A stretch of 64,000 nt of DNA from assembly GCA_900545915.1 (NCBI GenBank), contig URAV01000012.1, positions 21,391 through 85,390 of the forward strand. Direction: 5' to 3'. Source of the DNA: an uncultured Porphyromonadaceae bacterium. Lineage in GTDB: Bacteria > Bacteroidota > Bacteroidia > Bacteroidales > Coprobacteraceae. The notes under the pieces were generated by a model. It made no database searches. It saw only the letters and a list, made by a program, of their open reading frames with translations, and was not told where the DNA came from. The position numbers were made by a program, and so were the translations under genes. This document shows, piece after piece, positions 17,795 through 25,117 of the stretch (positions are counted from its first letter, which is position 1; each line of letters begins with the position of its first letter).

Positions 17795-19747
17795 TTACCA
17801 CCAAAATGTATGTCGCCCATCAAAAGTAAATATTCTCTCTTCATTACCTTGTGTATGATTATGCAACCACAAAACAGCATTTTTCGGGACATTTGCAAAT
17901 TCAACAAAATAATCTTTTGCTATTTTCCGACCAAGGCTTCTCCACCCATAAAGCGAATAATAAAATAATTCATACTCATCACCTATTGTTACATTATTTC
18001 CGTCATTACGAGGTAAATAAACAATCTTTTTTACTGAAACAGGTTCTGGAAATTCAAGACCTACCCATGCCGAATCAGGTAATGAAGAATCAAAAAACGT
18101 CAAAGGATCCCCGTCAAATGCAGACTCCCGAGATCGTTTCGGATCATTACCCCAAGTTTTATCTGTTCCTATTATCTTCCCCTTATTATTTAACAATTCT
18201 CCATTCGAACCGAAAAATTGTAATTCTGCAATATTCCCATATCCTGCAACAGGAGACACATGCCTCCAATACTTATAACATTGAGATAAAGTATCGAGAG
18301 AAATTGTAACATAAAAGCCATTCGGATTTTTTTCTATACGATGAATTATTTGCGGATTATCAAACTCCGGATTATCTGCAGCCTGTATTTCTCCACCTAT
18401 CATATGTCTGGTAACACCTATAACTCTGAAAGTAGAAGGATATTTACGCTTGAAACGTAAATTATAAGTATCTAATGTATCTGGTTTATAATAATGTATC
18501 CTACCCTTAAAATCTAACAAAAACGGATAATTTGCGGGTTGTATTCCTTCATTGATAAAATATCCGGGTAAATACATAACATCATATCCCATATTCTCAA
18601 ATGTTATGCTACCCCTTTTATTCCCAGCATGCGCAACAGGTACCCATCGCCTATTATCAAATACACACAAATAGACAAATTTCCGCTTTTGTAAAGGAGA
18701 AACAAGCGTCTCAACTTTCACATCAAAAGTTTTTGTATAGTTATCTGTTACATCTCTCATAAATAAATTATTCAAATTGCTAGGGATAGGTTCATTATGA
18801 CAAAGAGCTGCCAAAGAATTTTTATTCAAAGCATAGGTTCTTCTGTACACTTTGGACAGCTTTGAATCCGGCTTATGAATAACATCCGGATTCGTATCCA
18901 CACCTCCAAAAGAAAATTCTTTCCCATTACTAGAAAATACGACATTCCACGTATGTCCCAATGCTCTATATGGCCATTGCGGTGTAAAATCCTCCACTAC
19001 CGGAATTCCTTTTGCTCTCATTGCAAAAATAGCCCGGGCACAATAATCACTACACGTTCCAATAGACATATTTCTTAAAACAGAATATTTTTCTATCGGA
19101 AAAGTTGAAACAGGTAAAAGATACACTCCAGTTTCTTCCCTTAAACGGTTATTCAGTTCACAACATGCATGAAAAGCTGAATATCGCCATCCTTCATTAT
19201 AACCATGTAAACGAATATCATTATACATAGCCGCTAAAGAGTCTCGCCAAAATTCTATTGGTTCATTCCGTACCCTGTACGGTAATATATATTCACAAAA
19301 CTGATCGAAATTCAAGTGATGGGCATACCCTCCCGAAGGCCAAACTTCAAAAGCCCGTTCTATATTATTAATAAGAAACTCTGCCGTTACACATTTAATA
19401 TCTTCAAATCTTTCTGCACTCTTCGGGAGATTATTCATTTTAGCTATACTATCTATTTTTTGCTTCAGAACTTCTTTATTTTTCTCCACCAATAACACAG
19501 AATCAACAGCCCTATAAAAATTATCAACTGATTTCCCTCCAAAAGAATAATGGCCAGGCATATTTTCTATTAAAAAAACTGCAGCTTTATATTTAAGACT
19601 ATCATCGATATTTTTACTATAATGATCTAAAACTTTTCTTAATTCAACAGCATTATCCCCTGCCAAAGTTAAAGAGCGTTCAATATCGGACTTTTTACAT
19701 GAAAAGAAAAGTATTAAAAAAAGCAGTACCTGAACAGAATTTTTCAT
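17795..19747 (-). CDS. transglutaminase-like lipoprotein with C-terminal discoidin-like domain
   Basis: The start used gives 650 residues beginning with a lipoprotein signal (FFSC, Cys17). A start 33 bases upstream would lie at or before the likely transcription start. A transglutaminase-like cysteine-protease core contains MSIGTCSDYCARA (Cys232), RALGHTWNVVF (His265) and GGVDTNPD (Asp284), so the catalytic triad is complete. Middle beta domains follow, and the last 140 residues resemble an F5/8-type (discoidin) module (SAFDGDPLTFFDSS). Such lipoproteins act in the periplasm or on the cell surface on peptides or carbohydrate-bound substrates. Its link to the peptide system is by position only; it may be an independent surface enzyme. 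Confidence 0.78.
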   Translation of the reverse strand: MKNSVQVLLFLILFFSCKKSDIERSLTLAGDNAVELRKVLDHYSKNIDDSLKYKAAVFLIENMPGHYSFGGKSVDNFYRAVDSVLLVEKNKEVLKQKIDSIAKMNNLPKSAERFEDIKCVTAEFLINNIERAFEVWPSGGYAHHLNFDQFCEYILPYRVRNEPIEFWRDSLAAMYNDIRLHGYNEGWRYSAFHACCELNNRLREETGVYLLPVSTFPIEKYSVLRNMSIGTCSDYCARAIFAMRAKGIPVVEDFTPQWPYRALGHTWNVVFSSNGKEFSFGGVDTNPDVIHKPDSKLSKVYRRTYALNKNSLAALCHNEPIPSNLNNLFMRDVTDNYTKTFDVKVETLVSPLQKRKFVYLCVFDNRRWVPVAHAGNKRGSITFENMGYDVMYLPGYFINEGIQPANYPFLLDFKGRIHYYKPDTLDTYNLRFKRKYPSTFRVIGVTRHMIGGEIQAADNPEFDNPQIIHRIEKNPNGFYVTISLDTLSQCYKYWRHVSPVAGYGNIAELQFFGSNGELLNNKGKIIGTDKTWGNDPKRSRESAFDGDPLTFFDSSLPDSAWVGLEFPEPVSVKKIVYLPRNDGNNVTIGDEYELFYYSLYGWRSLGRKIAKDYFVEFANVPKNAVLWLHNHTQGNEERIFTFDGRHTFWW

Positions 19748-19777
19748 AACATTATTTTTGGTTAAAAATATATATTT

Positions 19778-19785
19778 CAAACATA
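19778..19785 (-). promoter_or_regulatory. -7 element for the transglutaminase-like gene
   Basis: On the minus strand TATGTTTG matches TAnnTTTG. The start of transcription would fall near 19771, about 24 bases ahead of the chosen ATG, which argues for the 650-residue form. Confidence 0.45.
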
Positions 19786-20011
19786 AAAGAATAATATAAT
19801 CTGTTCATAAAATAACAACTTAGTCTCATCAGCCGAGATAAAACGTAAATATTCCTGTTTAGGTCATTACAGACAAACCTAAATATATTGCAGATAATAA
19901 TCTAATAATGAGCAAAAAACAATTATGAGATTTAACTTTCATATTGTATCTGCATCCAATAAGAAAATGTTTCTACCATTTATTTAAGTAATTATTAAAA
20001 AGAAAAGAAGT

Positions 20012-20425
20012 ATGAAAACAAAAATCGGAATGCTTTTAATAGCAATGTGTATGTCTGCAATGGCTTTTGCCCAAAAACCTGTTGAGAAAACAAGAGTAAA
20101 GAAAAATTTTACACCGGAACAAATAGCACAGAAACGTACGGATATAATGAAAATTCGGTTGCAATTAAACGATGAACAAACGGCCAAGGTTTATACTTGG
20201 AATCTGCAACAGATAAAAGAACAAATAGCACAAAAGAAAAAAGAGAAAATCGAACGCCAAAAACGTATGGAACAACGAAAAGCACAAGAAGCCGAGTTTA
20301 TTTCGATCCTTACCCCTTCTCAAAAAGCAGCTTATGATCAATGGAAACAGGAACAGAAAAAAGAAATAAGAAAAAAGGATCAGGCTAAACGTCTGCATCC
20401 AAAGAAAAATCTTTCACAAAAGTAA
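20012..20425 (+). CDS. periplasmic DUF4890-like (Spy/CpxP-like) protein
   Basis: The 137-residue protein has a cleavable signal peptide (AMAFAQ, cut after AFA). The remainder is a highly charged helical protein rich in Lys, Gln and Glu, with an LTxxQ-like motif (ILTPSQKAAYDQW) near residues 95-107. This is the pattern of Bacteroidetes DUF4890 proteins, which resemble the Spy/CpxP periplasmic chaperones. It is a single-gene unit ended by a strong terminator. A chaperone role is by resemblance only. Confidence 0.75.
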   Translation: MKTKIGMLLIAMCMSAMAFAQKPVEKTRVKKNFTPEQIAQKRTDIMKIRLQLNDEQTAKVYTWNLQQIKEQIAQKKKEKIERQKRMEQRKAQEAEFISILTPSQKAAYDQWKQEQKKEIRKKDQAKRLHPKKNLSQK

Positions 20426-20437
20426 CAATCAAATATC

Positions 20438-20478
20438 AATACGCCGGACAAAAAGTTTATCGTCCGGCGTATTTTATT
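20438..20478 (+). terminator. rho-independent terminator after the DUF4890 gene
   Basis: Perfect 12-bp stem AATACGCCGGAC/GTCCGGCGTATT with a 12-base loop, followed by TTTATT. Confidence 0.88.
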
Positions 20479-20572
20479 AAACAGTAAATAAACGAAGGAT
20501 AAATCATTATAAGATCACAATATATTGCCATATCTCCATCATATTTTTAGCTGTTTATACAGAAAAAAACGA

Positions 20573-20580
20573 TATATTTG
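20573..20580 (+). promoter_or_regulatory. -7 element for radA
   Basis: TATATTTG matches TAnnTTTG, 24 bases before the radA ATG. No clear -33 element was found. Confidence 0.5.
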
Positions 20581-20604
20581 TAACTATTAATATGCAATTC
20601 TTTT

Positions 20605-21978
20605 ATGGCAAAAACAAAATCGGTATATATATGCTCCAATTGCGGAGCTGATTCTCCGAAATGGATAGGGAAATGTCCTATTTGCGGAGAATGGAACAGC
20701 TATGTAGAAGAAATTATCAACACGAAGCCTTCAGCAGCTAAAAGCTCGTATCACTCGACCGAAAACAGCAAATCGAAACCTCTTAAACTGAATGAAATAA
20801 ATATTGCAGAAGAACCTCGTATAGATGTACAGAACAATGAATTGAACAGGGTTCTCGGAGGTGGTTTGGTTCCCGGCTCATTAGTCTTGATCGGGGGTGA
20901 ACCCGGAATAGGAAAATCGACTCTGATTTTACAGACGGTTTTAGGTTTACATGGGAAAAAAACATTGTATGTCTCAGGAGAAGAGAGTGCTCGCCAACTG
21001 AAATTACGAGCAGACCGAATACAAAAAAGTGAAAATCCTGATTGTTATATCGTTTGTGAAACTTCTTTAGAAGAAATATTCGTGCATATTAAAAACGTAC
21101 AACCCGATTTAGTTATCATAGATTCCATTCAAACCATATCAACCGAGACGATCGAATCTTCTCCGGGAAGCGTATCTCAGGTGCGAGAATGTTCTGCATC
21201 AATCCTCAAATTCGCAAAAGAAACCGGAACTCCCGTTCTATTGATCGGACATATAAATAAAGAAGGTAGTATTGCCGGACCTAAAGTTTTGGAACATATC
21301 GTTGATACCGTGCTACAATTCGAGGGAGACCAACACTATATGTACCGAATTCTCAGATCTATTAAAAACCGATTCGGGAGCACTGCCGAATTGGGAATAT
21401 ACGAAATGAGACAAAACGGGCTTCGGGAAGTCAGTAATCCCTCCGAACTACTACTATCTCAAAATCACGAGGGATTAAGCGGGGTCGCCATAGCTGCGGC
21501 CATAGAAGGAATACGTCCATTTCTGATTGAAACACAATCTTTAGTAAGCACTGCCGCATACGGTACACCACAACGATCGGCAACAGGATTCGATTTAAGA
21601 AGAATGAATATGCTTTTGGCTGTTCTCGAGAAACGAGTCGGATTTAAACTTGCACAAAAAGATGTATTTTTAAATATCGCCGGAGGATTGAAAGTTAACG
21701 ATCCGGCAATGGATTTATCTATCATCAGCGCTATTCTTTCATCCAATATGGACATGGCTATCGAAAACCATACCTGTATGGCCGGAGAGGTCGGATTATC
21801 CGGAGAAATACGACCTGTCAACCGAATCGAACAGAGGATATTGGAAGCAGAAAAATTGGGATTCAAACGCATTTTGATTCCATATAATAATCTCAAAGGA
21901 TTCGATGATAAAAAACTGAATATAGAAATTGTTCCCGTCCGTAAAGTTGAAGAAGCTTTTCGACAACTATTCGGGTAA
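20605..21978 (+). CDS. radA: DNA repair protein RadA
   Basis: ATP-dependent branch-migration and recombination factor that helps RecA process recombination intermediates. The 457-residue protein has a four-Cys zinc finger (CSNC at 10-13, CPIC at 24-27), a RecA-like ATPase core with Walker A GGEPGIGKST near residue 100, the RadA-specific KNRFGS motif near residue 250 and a C-terminal Lon-protease-like domain ending in FRQLFG. The length is standard. The FAD oxidoreductase gene starts 11 bases downstream, so both are probably cotranscribed. Confidence 0.97.
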   Translation: MAKTKSVYICSNCGADSPKWIGKCPICGEWNSYVEEIINTKPSAAKSSYHSTENSKSKPLKLNEINIAEEPRIDVQNNELNRVLGGGLVPGSLVLIGGEPGIGKSTLILQTVLGLHGKKTLYVSGEESARQLKLRADRIQKSENPDCYIVCETSLEEIFVHIKNVQPDLVIIDSIQTISTETIESSPGSVSQVRECSASILKFAKETGTPVLLIGHINKEGSIAGPKVLEHIVDTVLQFEGDQHYMYRILRSIKNRFGSTAELGIYEMRQNGLREVSNPSELLLSQNHEGLSGVAIAAAIEGIRPFLIETQSLVSTAAYGTPQRSATGFDLRRMNMLLAVLEKRVGFKLAQKDVFLNIAGGLKVNDPAMDLSIISAILSSNMDMAIENHTCMAGEVGLSGEIRPVNRIEQRILEAEKLGFKRILIPYNNLKGFDDKKLNIEIVPVRKVEEAFRQLFG

Positions 21979-21989
21979 AAAATAACAAT

Positions 21990-23543
21990 ATGATCAAAGA
22001 ATTAAAAATAAGAGTAATACCTAAACAGGCTTCATCGGAATATAATATAACACAAGCCGTATCACAGGAATACGCCATCGATTTATCTTCGATTAAAGCG
22101 ATCCGAGTATTGAAACGCTCGATAGATGCCCGCCAAAGACAGGTTATGATCAACATGCAATTAAAAGTATATATTAATGAAATACCTACTGACAATGAAT
22201 ATATACATACTTACTATGGCAATGTATCGGACAAGTCTCCTGTCATTATTGTAGGAGCAGGTCCTGCAGGTTTGTTCGCGGCTTTACGCCTGATCGAACT
22301 CGGACGCCGCCCCATTATCATAGAACGAGGAAAAAATGTTCATGAACGACGTAAAGATATTGCCCGTATAAGCCGAGAACAAGTCGTAAACAGCGAATCG
22401 AATTACAGTTTCGGAGAAGGAGGAGCTGGAGCTTTTTCAGATGGGAAACTATATACTCGAAGCAAAAAAAGGGGATCGGTAGATCGCATTTTAAATATTT
22501 TCTGTCAACATGGCGCAAATATATCTATTTTAGCAGATGCTCACCCTCATATAGGTACAGATAAATTACCAATCGTTATCGAAAATATCCGGAAGCAAAT
22601 AGAAAAATCGGGCGGTGAGATACATTTCGAAACCCGAATGGACAAGCTTTTAATAAAAAACGATGAAATTATCGGTATAGTAACCCAAAACGGAAAAGAG
22701 TTTCATGCTCCCGTTATTCTGGCAACCGGACATTCTGCTAGAGATGTATATTATCATTTATACGAATCAGGGATAGAACTGGAAAGCAAAGGCTTCGCCG
22801 TAGGTGTACGTCTGGAACATCCGCAACATCTGATAGATCAATTGCAGTACCACAATCCTAAAGGTAGAGGAGAATATCTTCCGGCAGCTGAATACAATTT
22901 CGTAGCTCAAGTAAACGGACGTGGTGTTTATTCATTCTGCATGTGTCCGGGAGGTTTTGTCGTTCCGGCAGCCAGCGGACCTAATCAAATCGTTGTAAAC
23001 GGAATGTCTCCTTCAAATCGAGGATCAGTATGGGCTAATTCGGGGATGGTTGTAGAAATAAGACCGGAAGATATCGATCAATATTCCCAGTACGGAGTAT
23101 TGTCAGGAATAAAATTTCAGGAAGAACTTGAATATCAGTGCTATGTGAATGGGAATTGTAAACAAACAGCCCCAGCCCAACGAATGACAGATTTCGTCAA
23201 TAAAAAAGTATCGTTCGATCTGCCTAAATCGTCATATACACCGGGAGTTATCTCCTCTCCTCTCCACTTTTGGATGCCGGAATTCATTACTTCACGTCTT
23301 AGAGAAGGATTTTCTTATTTCGGCAAAATATCGAAAGGCTTTCTTACAAGAGAAGCACTAATGATCGGAGTAGAAACAAGGACATCCTCTCCGGTAAGAA
23401 TTCCTCGATATAAAGAAAACATGCAACACGTTCGCATTAAGGGGTTATATCCTTGCGGTGAAGGCGCTGGATACGCAGGTGGTATTGTTTCGGCAGCAAT
23501 CGATGGTGAACGCTGCGCCGAAGCAGCAGCACAATATATGTAA
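21990..23543 (+). CDS. NAD(P)/FAD-dependent oxidoreductase (COG2509-type)
   Basis: The 517-residue flavoprotein has an N-terminal helper domain of about 80 residues, then a Rossmann FAD-binding site VIIVGAGPAGLFAALRL followed by an acidic strand end (IIERG). Further conserved blocks are SNYSFGEGGAGAFSDGKL and the late LYPCGEGAGYAGGIVSAA, where the flavin ring is contacted. This is a conserved cytoplasmic family without an agreed substrate, often called dehydrogenase-like. Its cotranscription with radA and cstA gives no strong functional hint. Confidence 0.88.
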   Translation: MIKELKIRVIPKQASSEYNITQAVSQEYAIDLSSIKAIRVLKRSIDARQRQVMINMQLKVYINEIPTDNEYIHTYYGNVSDKSPVIIVGAGPAGLFAALRLIELGRRPIIIERGKNVHERRKDIARISREQVVNSESNYSFGEGGAGAFSDGKLYTRSKKRGSVDRILNIFCQHGANISILADAHPHIGTDKLPIVIENIRKQIEKSGGEIHFETRMDKLLIKNDEIIGIVTQNGKEFHAPVILATGHSARDVYYHLYESGIELESKGFAVGVRLEHPQHLIDQLQYHNPKGRGEYLPAAEYNFVAQVNGRGVYSFCMCPGGFVVPAASGPNQIVVNGMSPSNRGSVWANSGMVVEIRPEDIDQYSQYGVLSGIKFQEELEYQCYVNGNCKQTAPAQRMTDFVNKKVSFDLPKSSYTPGVISSPLHFWMPEFITSRLREGFSYFGKISKGFLTREALMIGVETRTSSPVRIPRYKENMQHVRIKGLYPCGEGAGYAGGIVSAAIDGERCAEAAAQYM

Positions 23544-23566
23544 AACTTTTACAAAAACCACATATC

Positions 23567-25021
23567 ATGATCACATTTTGTATCGCTTTATTAGTGCTTA
23601 TCGGAGGTTATTTTATTTACGGAAAATTCATTGAAAGGGTTTTCGGAATCGAACCCGACCGTAAGACTCCGGCAGTCAAGAACCCCGACGGAGTAGATTT
23701 TGTACCTCTTCCCCGTTGGAAAATATTTATGATCCAATTTCTGAACATCGCCGGACTCGGTCCTATTTTCGGAGCTATTATGGGAGCAAAATTCGGAACT
23801 TCTTCTTTTTTATGGATCGTATTCGGTACTATATTCGCCGGAGCGGTACATGATTATCTTTCTGGGATGATTTCTTTACGGCATAATGGAGAGAGCCTTC
23901 CGGAAACTATCGGACGTTATTTAGGAGTTACCACAAAACAAATTATGCGAGGTTTTACAGTAATTTTAATGATACTGGTCGGCGCTGTTTTTGTTGCAGG
24001 TCCGGCAGAATTACTCGCAATGTTGACTCCCGAATCTCTGGATTCTACATTCTGGATTTATATCGTATTTATCTATTACATTATCGCTACACTATTCCCG
24101 ATCGACAAAATAATCGGACGGGTATATCCTTTTTTCGCTGCCGCACTGCTCTTTATGGCTATCGGAATACTTGCCGTATTACTCATCCAATTTCCTGCCA
24201 TACCCGAAATCACCGACGGATTACAAAACAAACACCCGAATGCAGCAAATTCCCCAATCTTCCCAATGATGTTCATTAGCATTGCTTGCGGAGCTATTTC
24301 AGGATTCCATGCAACTCAATCTCCACTAATGGCACGATGTATGACGAATGAGAATCAAGGACGTTCTATATTTTACGGCTCTATGGTTACCGAAGGTATC
24401 GTTGCCCTGATATGGGCGGCGGCAGCTACTTACTTTTTCAGCCCTGAAGGTCAATCAATATTTGAAGTGGGAGAAAATGCCGATAATATAAATGGAAGTG
24501 CCGCCATCATCGTACAAAAAATTTCTGAAGGATGGCTGGGAGTTATCGGTGGTTTTTTAGCCATTCTCGGTGTAATCGCCGCACCCATAACGTCAGGAGA
24601 TACCGCATTCCGTTCAGCGCGACTTATCATTGCAGATTTTATGAAAATAGAACAAAAGTCGATTACCAAACGATTAATAATCTGTATTCCTTTATTTATA
24701 CTTGCAATCGGAATTCTTATCTATAGTCTTGCCGATAAAGACGGTTTTGAAATGATTTGGAGATATTTTGCATGGTGCAACCAAACACTTGCCGTATTCA
24801 CATTATGGGCTATTACTGTATATCTCGCACAAAAAAAGAAATTATATTGGGTCACTCTTATCCCAGCCCTTTTTATGACAACAGTTACAATTACCTATAT
24901 TCTGTATGACCCTATCGGAATCAACCTTCCGTATAATTTATCTGTGAGCATCGGAATCGCTATGGCAATTATTTTCGGAATCTATTTCTTTCACAGACTA
25001 CCAAAACTGAAAAACGCATAA
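23567..25021 (+). CDS. cstA: CstA-family carbon starvation/peptide transporter
   Basis: The 484-residue polytopic protein has about 13 hydrophobic helices and the CstA blocks FMIQFLNIAGLGPIFGAIMG near the N terminus, GAVHDYLSGMISLRH and SGFHATQSPLMARC. In other bacteria CstA proteins import peptides or pyruvate when carbon is scarce. This is the short form common in anaerobes; it lacks the long C-terminal extension of the E. coli protein (about 700 residues). It follows the oxidoreductase by 23 bases and ends at a shared bidirectional terminator. Confidence 0.93.
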   Translation: MITFCIALLVLIGGYFIYGKFIERVFGIEPDRKTPAVKNPDGVDFVPLPRWKIFMIQFLNIAGLGPIFGAIMGAKFGTSSFLWIVFGTIFAGAVHDYLSGMISLRHNGESLPETIGRYLGVTTKQIMRGFTVILMILVGAVFVAGPAELLAMLTPESLDSTFWIYIVFIYYIIATLFPIDKIIGRVYPFFAAALLFMAIGILAVLLIQFPAIPEITDGLQNKHPNAANSPIFPMMFISIACGAISGFHATQSPLMARCMTNENQGRSIFYGSMVTEGIVALIWAAAATYFFSPEGQSIFEVGENADNINGSAAIIVQKISEGWLGVIGGFLAILGVIAAPITSGDTAFRSARLIIADFMKIEQKSITKRLIICIPLFILAIGILIYSLADKDGFEMIWRYFAWCNQTLAVFTLWAITVYLAQKKKLYWVTLIPALFMTTVTITYILYDPIGINLPYNLSVSIGIAMAIIFGIYFFHRLPKLKNA

Positions 25022-25056
25022 TAAACAGGCGACATAATTTATTGTAAACTTCATAT

Positions 25057-25092
25057 AAAAGCCTGTCCGACTTTTTTATCAGACAGGCTTTT
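25057..25092. terminator. bidirectional terminator between cstA and the GH3 gene
   Basis: AAAAGCCTGTC/GACAGGCTTTT, an 11-bp perfect stem with A and T tracts on both sides, placed between convergent genes. Confidence 0.88.
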
Positions 25093-25117
25093 AAAATTTT
25101 TGTTTAACCACTAACCG

